A DNA stretch of 64,000 bases, taken from NCBI GenBank assembly GCA_016783965.1, contig JADHVO010000004.1, positions 248,001 through 312,000 of the forward strand, read 5' to 3'. The notes under the pieces are model-generated. The model was given only the letters and a program-made list of their open reading frames with translations, had not been told where the DNA came from and did no database searches. This document shows positions 42,326 through 51,062 of the stretch, piece by piece. Position numbers and translations under genes: made by a program. Within the stretch, counting starts at the first letter, position 1; each line of letters opens with the position of its first letter. The stretch comes from Alphaproteobacteria bacterium. GTDB lineage: Bacteria > Pseudomonadota > Alphaproteobacteria > Micropepsales > Micropepsaceae.

Positions 42326-42979
42326 CTATTTCGGGTGCGGGACGATCCGCAGATAAGGCTTCGGCGCTTTCCAGCCGCCCGGATACTGCTTCTTCGCCTC
42401 TTCGTCGTTGACCGAGCCGGCGATGATCACGTCCTCGCCGTGCTTCCAGTTCGCGGGCGTCGCGACCTTGTGCTTCGCCGTGAGCTGGAGCGAGTCGATC
42501 ACCCGCAGCACCTCATCGAAGTTGCGGCCGGTCGTCATGGGATAGACGAGGATCAGCTTGATCTTCTTGTCAGGCCCCACGACGAACACGTTGCGCACGG
42601 TAAGATTGTCGGACGCCGTGCGCTGGCCCGGCACGGCCTCGGCGGGGAGCATGTTGTAGAGCTTGGCAATCTTCAGATCGCTGTCGCCGATCATCGGATA
42701 GTTCACGGCGGAGCCCTGCGTCTCCTCGATGTCCCTGGCCCAGCCGGCGTGGCTCGCGACCGGATCGGCGGAAAGGCCGATGATCTTCACGTTGCGCCTG
42801 TCGAACTCCGGCTTGACGCGCGCCATGTAGCCTAGTTCGGTCGTGCAGACCGGCGTGAAGTCCTTCGGGTGCGAAAACAGCACGGCCCATTTGTCGCCGA
42901 TCCAGTTGTGGAAGCGGATATGGCCTTCGGTGGTGTCGGCTTCGAAATCGGGGGCGGTATCGCCGATGCGCAGGGACAT
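42326..42979 (-). CDS. 1-Cys peroxiredoxin (Prx6 type)
   Basis: A protein of 217 residues that reduces peroxides. The active site is HPKDFTPVCTTELG with the peroxidatic Cys; the long C-terminal dimerisation arm (NWKHGEDVIIAGSVNDEEAK, KPYLRIVPHPK) and absence of a resolving Cys mark the Prx6/1-Cys class. It acts in the cytosol with an external reductant. It is a single gene with a hairpin after it. Confidence 0.93.
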   Translation of the reverse strand: MSLRIGDTAPDFEADTTEGHIRFHNWIGDKWAVLFSHPKDFTPVCTTELGYMARVKPEFDRRNVKIIGLSADPVASHAGWARDIEETQGSAVNYPMIGDSDLKIAKLYNMLPAEAVPGQRTASDNLTVRNVFVVGPDKKIKLILVYPMTTGRNFDEVLRVIDSLQLTAKHKVATPANWKHGEDVIIAGSVNDEEAKKQYPGGWKAPKPYLRIVPHPK

Positions 42980-43079
42980 GGGGGCTCCGTGAGAAAGCGG
43001 ACGCGCAGTCTAGCGCATCGGGCGCGGCGGGTTCACCCTGAAGTGCGGTGTGGTTCGGGACGCGTTGAGGAGGCCATTC

Positions 43080-43472
43080 ATGGGAACGCACGAACTTGTG
43101 GCGAACAGCCTTTTCCTGGACGGGCTTGGCGGCGTCGCCGTGGTGCCAACCGGTCCCGACTTCTATGCGCGCATCAAGAACGATACGACGCTCGGAGGCA
43201 CGATGGTGAGCCTCGGCGGCGGACATGGCGGGCCCGGCAAACATTGGGAGATGCATCCAGCGGGCGAGGAAATCCTGGTCATCCTCGAAGGCACGCCGAC
43301 CGTGGTGTTTGAGCATGACGACGGCCGCGAGGAAAGGACCGAAGCCTGCGCTGGACAGGCCGTCATCGTTCCGCGCGGCGTGTGGCATCGTACCGACGGC
43401 CCGGCCGGATGGAAGATACTCTACATCACCTATGGCGCCGGCACGGCCCACAAGCAGGTCGTGCCCTCGTGA
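43080..43472 (+). CDS. Cupin domain protein
   Basis: A protein of 130 residues with a single cupin barrel. Motif 1 is GPGKHWEMHPAGEEILVILEG (His, His and Glu as metal ligands) and motif 2 GQAVIVPRGVWHRTDGP (His). It probably binds a metal ion; substrate is unknown. GAGGAGG lies just before ATG 43080. It overlaps the next gene by 4 bp (GTGA). Confidence 0.85.
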   Translation: MGTHELVANSLFLDGLGGVAVVPTGPDFYARIKNDTTLGGTMVSLGGGHGGPGKHWEMHPAGEEILVILEGTPTVVFEHDDGREERTEACAGQAVIVPRGVWHRTDGPAGWKILYITYGAGTAHKQVVPS

Positions 43473-43816
43473 TCCCAAACCCGAATGACGAGTTGCAACA
43501 TTGGTGGATCGCACTTGTGACGTTTGAGCGCCGCGAAGGTCACAGCAACGATGTCTTGCCGTCCTACCATCAAGGCGCGGCTGGATGGATGGCCTGCCGG
43601 TCACCGGATGGCGCTGATGTCAAAGATTTGATCGAAAGCGCATTGAAAGCGGTTGGGCTGCGGCTGGTCCAAATCACGGACCAAGCGACGATAAGTTCAA
43701 GGGAGTATTTGCAGACACTAGATGCACATCTGGCGGACAATGTCCGGTCGCTTGAACCGGGTAAATGTGTGGTGTGGGGCACGATCCACGCATATCTGGG
43801 CGATGGCGAGGCGTAA
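43469..43816 (+). CDS. Conserved protein of unknown function
   Basis: A protein of 115 residues from GTG 43469, overlapping the cupin stop. It has a tryptophan-rich start (ELQHWWIALVTFERREG), GAAGWMACRSPDGADVKDLI and a conserved-looking end CVVWGTIHAYLGDGEA. It is soluble, no signal peptide. It resembles small single-domain proteins of unknown role, possibly immunity-like, but no partner toxin is nearby. It precedes the M13 peptidase gene by 63 bp. Confidence 0.6.
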   Translation: MIPNPNDELQHWWIALVTFERREGHSNDVLPSYHQGAAGWMACRSPDGADVKDLIESALKAVGLRLVQITDQATISSREYLQTLDAHLADNVRSLEPGKCVVWGTIHAYLGDGEA

Positions 43817-43879
43817 GCAGCGTTGAAGGTTCGGCGGCAGCGGGTCAGAGTGACCGCGTCACATGGCTCGGGGAATTCC

Positions 43880-45946
43880 ATGAAAATCTGGTCCGTCTGC
43901 GCCCTGGGCGCGGCGATGGCCGTTGCCACTCTGGCGCTGGCGACTGACGCGAAGCCGCAATATGGCGACTTCGGCTTCGATCAGGCGGGGCAGGACCTGA
44001 AGACGAAGCCGGGCGACGACTTCTTCCGCTTCGCCAACGGGGCTTGGATCGACAAGGCGGTGATCGCTCCCGACAAGCCGTCGATCACCCTGCGCCTGCT
44101 GGCCGCGAACCAGACGGAAGCGCACATCCACGAGATCCTGGAGGCCGCCGCGGCGCATGTGGCGCACCAGCCGACCACCGTCGAGGGCAAGGTGGGCGCC
44201 TACTACCACGCGTTCATGGACGAGGCGCACATCGAGCAACTGGGCGCGACACCACTGAAGCCGCTGCTTGACGAGGTGAAGGCGGCGAACGATCGCGCGG
44301 CGCTGGCGGCGTTCATGGGGCGCAACAATTATGAGTTCGGCGCAAGCATCTTCGGGCTCGGCCTCGACGTCGATCTGAAGGACCCGAAGCACTATGCGGC
44401 GTATCTGAGCCAGGACGGGCTCGATATGCCGGACCGCGACTATTACCTGAAAGCCGATTTCGCGAAGCAGAAGGCGGCGTATGAAACCTATGTCGCAACG
44501 ATGCTGGGGTTGATCGGCTGGAACGATCCGGCCGGCGCGGCGAAGAAGATCGTGGCGTTCGAGACGGCCATCGCGAATGCGAGCTGGACCCGGGCGCAGC
44601 AGCGCGATCCGGTCGCGACCTACAACAAGATGTCGCTGGCGGACTTGCAGAAGCTGGCGCCGCAGTTCGACTGGATGGCGTATCTGAGAGCCGCAAAGAT
44701 GGGCGGGCTCACGACCGTCATCGTGAACGAGAAGAGCGCGTTCCCCGCAATCGCCAAGGTCTATGCCGATACGCCGGTGGACACATTGCAGGCGTGGGAG
44801 GCGTTCCGCATCGCCGACAACGCCGCGCCGCTGCTGTCGAAAGCATTCGTCAATGCGCATTTCGAGTTCCACGCCAAAACGCTGACCGGCCAAGCGGAGC
44901 TGGCACCGCGCTGGAAGCGCGCGGTGCATGCCGTCTCGGGCGGCGACTCGCTCGCCGGCGGGCGCGAGGATTACTTCGGCACGATGGGATGGGCGGTCGG
45001 CGAGCTCTACACCGCCAAGTACTTCCCGCCGAGCGCGAAGGCGAAGATAACGCAGCTGGTGCTCGACCTGAAGGCCGCGTTCCACGCGCGCATCGAAAAG
45101 CTGGACTGGATGAGCCCCATGACCAAGGAGGACGCGCTCAAGAAGCTCGACACCTATGTGATCAAGGTCGGCTATCCGGACAAGCCGCGCGACTACTCAA
45201 AGCTCGTGATCACCGACGACGATGCGTTTGGCGATGCGCGGCGCACGGCGGAGCATGCGTGGGACTTCTATGTTGCGCGCTTCGGCGGGTCGGTGGACCG
45301 CGGCGACTGGGGCATGACGCCCCAGACCAACGATGCCTATAACGGCGAGCTGCGCGACATCGTGTTCCCGGCCGCGATCCTGACGCCGCCGATCTTCGAT
45401 GCGAACGCCGATGCGGCGATCAACTATGGCGCGGCAGGCGGCGTGATCGGCCACGAGCTGACGCACGGCTTTGACGACCAGGGGCGGCAGTTCGACGCGA
45501 CCGGCGCGTTGCGCGACTGGTGGGCGCCGAAGGATGCGGCGATCTTCAAGGCACGCGCCGCTATGCTGGGGGCGCAGTATTCGAGCTATGAGCCCCTGCC
45601 GGGCGCGAAGGTGAACGGCGATCTGACCATGGGCGAGAACATCGCCGACCTGGGCGGACTGACGCTGGCGCTGGAGGCCTATCACGCCTCGCTGCACGGG
45701 AAGCCCGCGCCGGTGCTGGGCGGGTTGACGGGCGACCAGCGCGTGTTCCTGGCCTGGGCGCAGGCGTGGCGCGGCAAGGTAAAGGACGATTTCGTGCGGC
45801 GGCAGGTGGTGAGCGATCCGCACAGCCCGCGCCAGTTCCGCGTGAACGGTCCGGCGCGCAACATCGACCTTTGGTACGAGACCTTTGGGGTGAAGCCGGG
45901 CGACAAGCTGTATCTGCCGCCGGAGAAGCGCGTGCATATTTGGTGA
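43880..45946 (+). CDS. M13 family (neprilysin-like) zinc metallopeptidase, exported
   Basis: A protein of 688 residues with an N-terminal signal peptide (MKIWSVCALGAAMAVATLAL). The M13 domains follow: FDQAGQDLKTKPGDDFFRFANG start, then the zinc site GHELTHGFDD (His525 and His529) and the third ligand in GENIADLGGL; the C-terminus VHIW matches the family end but lacks the usual Cys four residues from the end. The family degrades peptides in the periplasm. ATG 43880 is chosen for the signal peptide; the frame is open to 43823. Confidence 0.93.
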   Translation: MKIWSVCALGAAMAVATLALATDAKPQYGDFGFDQAGQDLKTKPGDDFFRFANGAWIDKAVIAPDKPSITLRLLAANQTEAHIHEILEAAAAHVAHQPTTVEGKVGAYYHAFMDEAHIEQLGATPLKPLLDEVKAANDRAALAAFMGRNNYEFGASIFGLGLDVDLKDPKHYAAYLSQDGLDMPDRDYYLKADFAKQKAAYETYVATMLGLIGWNDPAGAAKKIVAFETAIANASWTRAQQRDPVATYNKMSLADLQKLAPQFDWMAYLRAAKMGGLTTVIVNEKSAFPAIAKVYADTPVDTLQAWEAFRIADNAAPLLSKAFVNAHFEFHAKTLTGQAELAPRWKRAVHAVSGGDSLAGGREDYFGTMGWAVGELYTAKYFPPSAKAKITQLVLDLKAAFHARIEKLDWMSPMTKEDALKKLDTYVIKVGYPDKPRDYSKLVITDDDAFGDARRTAEHAWDFYVARFGGSVDRGDWGMTPQTNDAYNGELRDIVFPAAILTPPIFDANADAAINYGAAGGVIGHELTHGFDDQGRQFDATGALRDWWAPKDAAIFKARAAMLGAQYSSYEPLPGAKVNGDLTMGENIADLGGLTLALEAYHASLHGKPAPVLGGLTGDQRVFLAWAQAWRGKVKDDFVRRQVVSDPHSPRQFRVNGPARNIDLWYETFGVKPGDKLYLPPEKRVHIW

Positions 45947-45980
45947 GGCGCTCGCCACAGGATGCGGTGCAACATCTTCC

Positions 45981-46009
45981 TTGACTCTACCAAGTTAGTA
46001 GAGTTTTAT
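45981..46009 (+). promoter_or_regulatory. Promoter overlapped by an inverted-repeat operator (sRNA promoter)
   Basis: TTGACT (45981-45986) and TTTTAT (46004-46009) have 17-bp spacing. The inverted repeat ACTCTAC (45984-45990) CAAGTTA GTAGAGT (45998-46004) fills the space between and into both hexamers, so a bound protein would block polymerase. The first transcribed base would be about 46016, the start of the hairpin RNA below. Confidence 0.65.
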
Positions 46010-46015
46010 CGAGCC

Positions 46016-46080
46016 GTGCCGGGTTGATCCCTGGTGCGTTTCCTCCCTGAACTTGGCCGCTCCGCGTGGGCGGCCTTTTT
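46016..46080 (+). ncRNA. Candidate small RNA with anti-Shine-Dalgarno motif
   Basis: The RNA would be about 65 nt. A 5' hairpin pairs GTGCCGGG (46016-46023) with CCTGGTGC (46030-46037) using G-U pairs. Then an unpaired segment holds UCCUCC (46041-46046), complementary to a ribosome site. A terminator follows: GGCCGC (46055-46060) with GCGGCC (46070-46075) and T5 (46076-46080). Promoter, hairpin, anti-SD loop and terminator make a complete unit. The layout resembles alphaproteobacterial anti-SD regulators such as the suhB/NfeR1-type RNAs; membership is unconfirmed. Confidence 0.65.
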
Positions 46081-46190
46081 CATGCGGAGCTCAAACTCAC
46101 CGTCATCGCCAGGCTTGTTAGACAGCCGGACGAGCCCGTCCAGGGCGGTTGGGTTTGTGGTAAGCTGATGACCAAGGGACGGAGAGTTGC

Positions 46191-47069
46191 ATGCCGAAGA
46201 TCACAACGCGCACGCTGACGCCGACGATCGGCGCCGTCGTCGAAGGGATTGATCTGTCGCAGCCGATCGCGGACGAACAGATCGCGGAGGTTCGTGCTGC
46301 GCTGCTCAAGCACAAAGTGATCTTCTTCGAGGACCAGCACATCACGCCAGTGCAGCACCGCGATTTCGCGGCGCGGTTCGGCAAGCTGCACACCCATCCG
46401 CTCTATCCCGGCGTGCCCGAAGCGCCGGAGATGTTCATCTTGGACAACCACGCCAACAACCCGACCGACAACGACGCGTGGCACACCGACGTGACGTTCA
46501 TCGAGACGCCGCCCCTGGGCGCGATCCTGTACGCCAAGCTGCTGCCGCCCGATGGCGGCGACACCTGCTGGGCCAACATGCAGGCGGCCTATGAGGGACT
46601 GTCGAAGCCGTTGCAGGGGTTCCTGGGCGAGCTGGATGCGGTGCACGATTTCGCGCGCGGCTTCCCAGCGCGCGGCCAAGTGGCGAAGGAGGCGGGCGCC
46701 GACAAGCACGCCAGGGCGTTGGAGGAACATCCGCCGGTGATCCACCCGGTGGTGCGCACGCATCCCGAGACCGGCGCCGACGCGCTGTTTGTGAATTACG
46801 GCTTCACCGACCGCATCAAGGGCCTGCGCCGCAACGAGAGCGATGCGCTGCTGCAAATGCTGTTCGTGCACATCCAGAAGCCGGAATACCAGGTGCGGTG
46901 GAAGTGGAAGCCGAACTCGATCGCGTTCTGGGACAATCGCATCACGCAGCACTATGCGGTCAACGACTACCTGCCCCACCGGCGCATCATGAACCGCGCC
47001 ACGATCCTCGGCGACCGGCCGTTCCACCGCTCGCGCAAGCCGGCGGCGGCAAAGATCGCGGCGGAGTAG
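46191..47069 (+). CDS. TauD/TfdA family 2-oxoglutarate/Fe(II) dioxygenase
   Basis: A protein of 292 residues. It has the family start RTLTPTIGAVVEGIDLSQPI, the HxD motif WHTDVTF, the distal His in ITQHYAVNDY and the Arg in PHRRIMNRATI. It oxidises taurine or a similar sulfonate or acid with loss of sulfite, or another substrate; this cannot be decided. The candidate sRNA and its promoter lie upstream, so it may also be fed by read-through. ATG 46191 has a GGAGAG site. Confidence 0.88.
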   Translation: MPKITTRTLTPTIGAVVEGIDLSQPIADEQIAEVRAALLKHKVIFFEDQHITPVQHRDFAARFGKLHTHPLYPGVPEAPEMFILDNHANNPTDNDAWHTDVTFIETPPLGAILYAKLLPPDGGDTCWANMQAAYEGLSKPLQGFLGELDAVHDFARGFPARGQVAKEAGADKHARALEEHPPVIHPVVRTHPETGADALFVNYGFTDRIKGLRRNESDALLQMLFVHIQKPEYQVRWKWKPNSIAFWDNRITQHYAVNDYLPHRRIMNRATILGDRPFHRSRKPAAAKIAAE

Positions 47070-47525
47070 TTACTTCGCGGGCGCGAGCGTGATCTTGCCG
47101 ATCATCGCGTCCCACCGCGCCTTTTCGGACGCAGGATAGGTGAGCTGGAAGCTGGTGAGCGTGTCGCCGCGGATGTAGGTCTTGCGATAGACGACGCCGT
47201 CTCTCGTGAGGCACGACACGACAACGACTGTCGGCTTCACCAGCCTGTAGGGCGCGGCATCACTGGTGCAGTTGGCCGCGGTCTCACCCGCGATGTCGCT
47301 CGGCGATTGATTGAGTGCGTTGTAGCCGCCCCAGACCGCAAGATCAGCACGGCCATGCAGCGCGGTGAAGTGGCGGCCATCGCCGTTTTCGGCCTCCGGC
47401 TGTGGCGCGAAGGTGTTGTCCGGATAGGTCAGCGTGTAGCCGAAGCGGTCGTTGGTGTAGCTGGCGGAGAGTGCGGGCGTGGCGACGGCACAGAGCACGG
47501 CCACGATCAGAAGTGTTGTGCGCAT
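47070..47525 (-). CDS. Secreted protein of unknown function
   Basis: A protein of 151 residues with a signal peptide (MRTTLLIVAVLCAVATPALS, cleavage after SA or S). The mature domain starts SYTNDRFGYTLTYPDNTFAP and has two Cys (ANCTSD, VVSCLT). The pattern FGYTLTYP is common in PsbP-like or surface proteins of the bacterial periplasm, which is a guess. Start ATG 47525 was chosen for the signal peptide; it converges with tauD (stops adjacent). Confidence 0.7.
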   Translation of the reverse strand: MRTTLLIVAVLCAVATPALSASYTNDRFGYTLTYPDNTFAPQPEAENGDGRHFTALHGRADLAVWGGYNALNQSPSDIAGETAANCTSDAAPYRLVKPTVVVVSCLTRDGVVYRKTYIRGDTLTSFQLTYPASEKARWDAMIGKITLAPAK

Positions 47526-47566
47526 GCGTGCCCCCCCTGTCGGCGCGAGAGAAGCAGGCGGGACGG

Positions 47567-47878
47567 TCAGGCGCAATGGCGGTCGAGGCGCTGGCGCTGC
47601 CAGATCGTGATGTCGCGCGGCTCCTGGAGCAGCTCGGGCAGCGCGGCGTGCCATGCGGCGCGATAGGGGCGATGGAGTTGCACCTCAAGCACGTCTTCGT
47701 GGCTGGTCCAGGTTTCGCACAGCATGAAGCGGTCGGGGTCCTGCGGATCGCGGTGCAGGGCGGCATCGCGGAAAGTGGGTTCGTGGCGCATGGCGTCTAG
47801 TACGGCATCGAGCAACGCAAGGAAGGTCTCGCGCTGCTGCGACCGCACGCGGAAGCGGATGAGATAGGTGATGCACAT
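47567..47878 (-). CDS. Antibiotic biosynthesis monooxygenase (ABM) domain protein
   Basis: A protein of 103 residues with the ferredoxin-like ABM fold: CITYLIRFRVRSQQRETFLA start, RDPQDPDRFMLCETWTSHED and a C-terminal Trp-rich end. These small dimers act in quinol or heme-type oxidation or have no known substrate. ATG 47878 overlaps the stop of the hydrolase gene. Confidence 0.82.
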   Translation of the reverse strand: MCITYLIRFRVRSQQRETFLALLDAVLDAMRHEPTFRDAALHRDPQDPDRFMLCETWTSHEDVLEVQLHRPYRAAWHAALPELLQEPRDITIWQRQRLDRHCA

Positions 47879-48786
47879 CACGCGGTGCTCGCAATGAAGG
47901 CGGCAATGTCGGCGTTGAGGCGCTCGGCATGGGTAAACATCAGGCCGTGCGGTGCACCGTCGTAGACGTTCAGCTTGGCATGCGGGATCAGCGCGGCCGT
48001 GCGCTGGCCGGTGAGCGACAGCGGAGCGGACGCGTCGTGCGTGCCGTGGATAATGAGCGTGGGCACGGTGACGGCCTTGCAGTCAGGGCGGAAGTCGGTG
48101 TCGACCATGTGTTTGTTGCAGTCGATGGCGATCTTCACCGGGATGCGGCTCATCATCTGGATGCCCCAGTCGACCATCGCCTGCGAGGTTTCCGGCACGA
48201 AGAAGGCGCGGGCATTGGTGGCGAGCCAGCCGGGGAAGTCCCTGCGCCAGGTGTTGCGCACGGTTTCGAACATCGCGCCGTCGATGCCATCCGGATTGGC
48301 GGCGGTCCTGAGCAGATACGGCGTGGTGGGGGCGACGAGCACGATGCGCGCGACCTTCGACGAACCGTGGCGCGAGAGGTAGCGCACGATCTCACCACCG
48401 GCCATGGAATGGCCGATTAGGGTGACCCCGGCCAGATCGTGCTGCCTGATCACGCGGGCGAGGTCGTCGGCCAAGGTGTCCGCGTCGTAGCCGTCGCCGG
48501 GTTGCGCGGAACGGCCGTGGCCGCGGCGGTCATAGGCGACGACGCGATGGCCCGCTTCGACGAAATGCGCGTGCTGGTGCTGGAAGACCTCATTGTCGAC
48601 GGCCCAGGAATGCATGAAGAGGAGCGGCGTGCCGCTGCCCCAGTCCTTGGTGAAAAGATCGACGGGCTTGCTCATAGCGGCTTGTCCTTTCTTCGGTGGC
48701 GTGGCGTGGGCGGGTTCGAGAGCGTTTGCGGCGAGCGTGACGCCTGCCGCGGTGGCGAGGCCTTTCAAGAGTTCGCGTCTCTGCAT
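47878..48786 (-). CDS. Alpha/beta hydrolase with Tat-type signal
   Basis: A protein of 302 residues. It begins MQRRELLKGLATAAGVTLAA, a twin-arginine type signal. The fold has the oxyanion HSWAVDNEVF region, VAYDRRGHGRSAQPG, nucleophile Ser in IGHSMAGGEIV, Asp in HGTHDAS and His in GAPHGLMF: a full triad of the chloroperoxidase/esterase group. It is exported folded to the periplasm. It overlaps the ABM gene start by 4 bp or less. Confidence 0.88.
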   Translation of the reverse strand: MQRRELLKGLATAAGVTLAANALEPAHATPPKKGQAAMSKPVDLFTKDWGSGTPLLFMHSWAVDNEVFQHQHAHFVEAGHRVVAYDRRGHGRSAQPGDGYDADTLADDLARVIRQHDLAGVTLIGHSMAGGEIVRYLSRHGSSKVARIVLVAPTTPYLLRTAANPDGIDGAMFETVRNTWRRDFPGWLATNARAFFVPETSQAMVDWGIQMMSRIPVKIAIDCNKHMVDTDFRPDCKAVTVPTLIIHGTHDASAPLSLTGQRTAALIPHAKLNVYDGAPHGLMFTHAERLNADIAAFIASTA

Positions 48787-48863
48787 CGCTGATCTCCTTC
48801 TGTGAGAAGGAAGATGGCGTGACGCGCGTGCGGCTTCGATTACGCGGCAGGTAAGAAAGCGCG

Positions 48864-49643
48864 TTATGCGGCTTCGAGTTGCTTCACGAGTTCGACCGTC
48901 GCGGCATCGGCGGGGAAGAAGGATTCGACCGCGAGTTCGCTGAGCGTCACGTCGACCGGCGTGCCGAACACCATGGTGGTGGAGAAGAACGACAGCACGC
49001 CGCCGCGCACCCGCAGGCGGAACGGGATGGCGATGGGATCGGGCGACGGCACATGCGGCGGAGCGGGCGCGGGATAGGCGGAGATTTCTTTCAGCAGATC
49101 AACCAGCGCGGGATCGGCGGTGAGTTCGACCTGGGCGCGCAAGCGATGCAACAGGTGGCCCCGCCATTCGGCGAGGTTCTCGATCCGCGGCGCGAGGCCG
49201 TTGGGATGCAGGCTGAGGCGCATCGCGTTGACGGGGGGTTCGAGCAGCTTGGGATCGACGCCCGCATACATCGGTTGCAGCGCCCGGTTGGAGGCGACGA
49301 TGTTCCAGTTCCGGTCGAGCGCGAAGGCAGGATAGGGCTTGAGACCTTCCAGCACCTTGTCGATCGCCTCGCGAATGGGGCCGAGGGCAGGATCGCTGAG
49401 CGGGCGTTCGGGGAAGATCGGCGCGTAGCCGGCAGCGACCAGGAGCACGTTGCGCTCGCGCATCGGGATGGCGAGTTGCTCGGCGAGATGCAGGATCATC
49501 TCGCGGCTGGGCGTGGCGCGGCCGGTTTCAACGAAGCTGAGGTGGCGGGCGGAGATCTCGGCCTCGCTCGCCAGATCAAGCTGGCTCATGCGGCGGCGCT
49601 GCCGCCACTGGCGCAGATGCACGCCGACCGGCTGTACGTTCAT
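48864..49643 (-). CDS. XRE family regulator with MmyB-like ligand domain
   Basis: A protein of 259 residues. The N-terminal helix-turn-helix is LRQWRQRRRMSQLDLASEAE with ISARHLSFVETGRATPS; the C-terminal about 160 residues (PAFALDRNWNIVASNRA, FRLRVRGGVLSFFSTTMVFG) match the MmyB-like ligand-binding domain, which may bind a fatty acid. It probably represses or activates the neighbouring hydrolase operon. No autoregulatory site was identified. Confidence 0.88.
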   Translation of the reverse strand: MNVQPVGVHLRQWRQRRRMSQLDLASEAEISARHLSFVETGRATPSREMILHLAEQLAIPMRERNVLLVAAGYAPIFPERPLSDPALGPIREAIDKVLEGLKPYPAFALDRNWNIVASNRALQPMYAGVDPKLLEPPVNAMRLSLHPNGLAPRIENLAEWRGHLLHRLRAQVELTADPALVDLLKEISAYPAPAPPHVPSPDPIAIPFRLRVRGGVLSFFSTTMVFGTPVDVTLSELAVESFFPADAATVELVKQLEAA

Positions 49644-49699
49644 GGGAGCGACTGTACGAGCCGGGCGGCGGCGTTTCCATTACCTGCGAGATAAACGGC

Positions 49700-50122
49700 T
49701 CACGAGTTGTGGGCCAGCCAGTCGGCGACGCGCTCGAAATACGGGTGGTCGCAGAAGATGTAGTTCTCGCTGACGCGACCATCGGGCTGCTGGCGGATGC
49801 GGTCGCAGCCGTGGAAATCGAGGCGCGTACCGTCGAGCGTGCCGGTGGCGTGCCAGTGGACGAAGGTGAATTCGCCGGTCGCGGCGTGCTCGGGAACGGT
49901 GAGGGTGAAGTCGTCGCTGACAGCAAGCACGGCCTGGATGACACGGCCATAGGGCACCGCACCGCGCACGATGCCGATGGGACGCGGCCAGCAGCCGACG
50001 ATATCGGGCGTGACGATGCTGTCGACCGAGACCGGCTGGCCGGGGCGTCGCTTGCCCCAGAAGGCCTTGAACAAATCTACGCTCCACGCTTGCGGACGGA
50101 CGAGGGTTGCAGCGGATGACAT
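49700..50122 (-). CDS. SnoaL/NTF2-like protein
   Basis: A protein of 140 residues with an alpha+beta cone pattern of NTF2-like proteins (FKAFWGKRRP start, EFTFVHWHATGTLDGTRLDF, IRQQPDGRVSENYIFCDH). Substrate binding in a small cavity is likely; function is unknown. Ribosome site AGGAG lies before ATG 50122. It is near the XRE gene on the same strand. Confidence 0.75.
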   Translation of the reverse strand: MSSAATLVRPQAWSVDLFKAFWGKRRPGQPVSVDSIVTPDIVGCWPRPIGIVRGAVPYGRVIQAVLAVSDDFTLTVPEHAATGEFTFVHWHATGTLDGTRLDFHGCDRIRQQPDGRVSENYIFCDHPYFERVADWLAHNS

Positions 50123-50197
50123 GGGGTTCTCCTGTTGAAGGACCCCTGCATCTACGTCCGCTGCAAGGCGCGAGCGATTACGTCGCGCGTAAGAAAG

Positions 50198-51004
50198 CTA
50201 TTTCCCCTCGAACTTCGGCGTGCGCTTTTCGATGAAGGCGAGCATGCCTTCGCGGGCGTCCTTGGTGCGCATCAGCGGGAGGAGTTGGAGATAGACGTGG
50301 TGCACGTGCTCGTCGAACGGTTCGCTGAGGCCCATGCGCATCATGCGCTTGGCGGCGGAAACGGCGAGCGGGGCGTTGGCGGCGATCTCGGCCGCGAGCG
50401 CACGGGCGCGCGGCATCAGTTCGGCGTCGGGCACAACTTCCGACGCGAGGCCGAGCTTCACGCATTCCTCGGCGCCCAGCGTCTTGCCGGTGAAGATAAT
50501 CTTCGCCGCCTGCTCCCAGCCGAGGAGGCGGGGCAACAGCCAGGTACCGCCGGACTCGGGAAGGATGCCGCGCTTGGCGAAGGACAGCGCCAGCTTGGAC
50601 GAGGCCGCCATGATGCGGATATCACAGCCGATCGCAGTGTCGGCGCCGTAGCCGGCGGCGCCGCCGTTGATGGCGCAGATCACAGGCGTGTTGATCGAGT
50701 GCAGGACCGTCGGTGGCGTGTTGCGCAGGTCGATGTCGGTGGCGCCAGCGCCGCTGCCGATACCCATGCCCGTGCCCTCGGTCGCCTGGCGCAGGTCGAG
50801 GCCGGCGCAGAAGGCACGGCCCTTGCCAGTTAGGATGATGCAACGGACGTCGATGCTCTTGTCGGCCTCGATCAGGCACTCCGACAGCCGCGCCAGCATC
50901 GGACCGCTGATCGTGTTCATGCGGTCGGGCGCGTTCAGCGTGATGGTCGCGATGTGCTCGCTGACCTCATAGAGGACTTCGTCGGTGTTGGTCTGCTTGT
51001 CCAT
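50198..51004 (-). CDS. Enoyl-CoA hydratase/isomerase family protein
   Basis: A crotonase-fold protein of 268 residues. The oxyanion-hole segments are GRAFCAGLDLRQ and NGGAAGYGADTA, and the FAKRGILPESGGTWLLPRLL stretch carries the conserved Glu near the catalytic site. Cys and Asp take places that vary between hydratases and isomerases, so the exact reaction is open. It acts on acyl-CoA in beta-oxidation or related pathways. It is a single gene. Confidence 0.92.
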   Translation of the reverse strand: MDKQTNTDEVLYEVSEHIATITLNAPDRMNTISGPMLARLSECLIEADKSIDVRCIILTGKGRAFCAGLDLRQATEGTGMGIGSGAGATDIDLRNTPPTVLHSINTPVICAINGGAAGYGADTAIGCDIRIMAASSKLALSFAKRGILPESGGTWLLPRLLGWEQAAKIIFTGKTLGAEECVKLGLASEVVPDAELMPRARALAAEIAANAPLAVSAAKRMMRMGLSEPFDEHVHHVYLQLLPLMRTKDAREGMLAFIEKRTPKFEGK

Positions 51005-51062
51005 GGCGTTCTCCCAATGCTGTTGGGCGAAGCCTAGGACGCATGCCTGGGAATGGCGAGCC

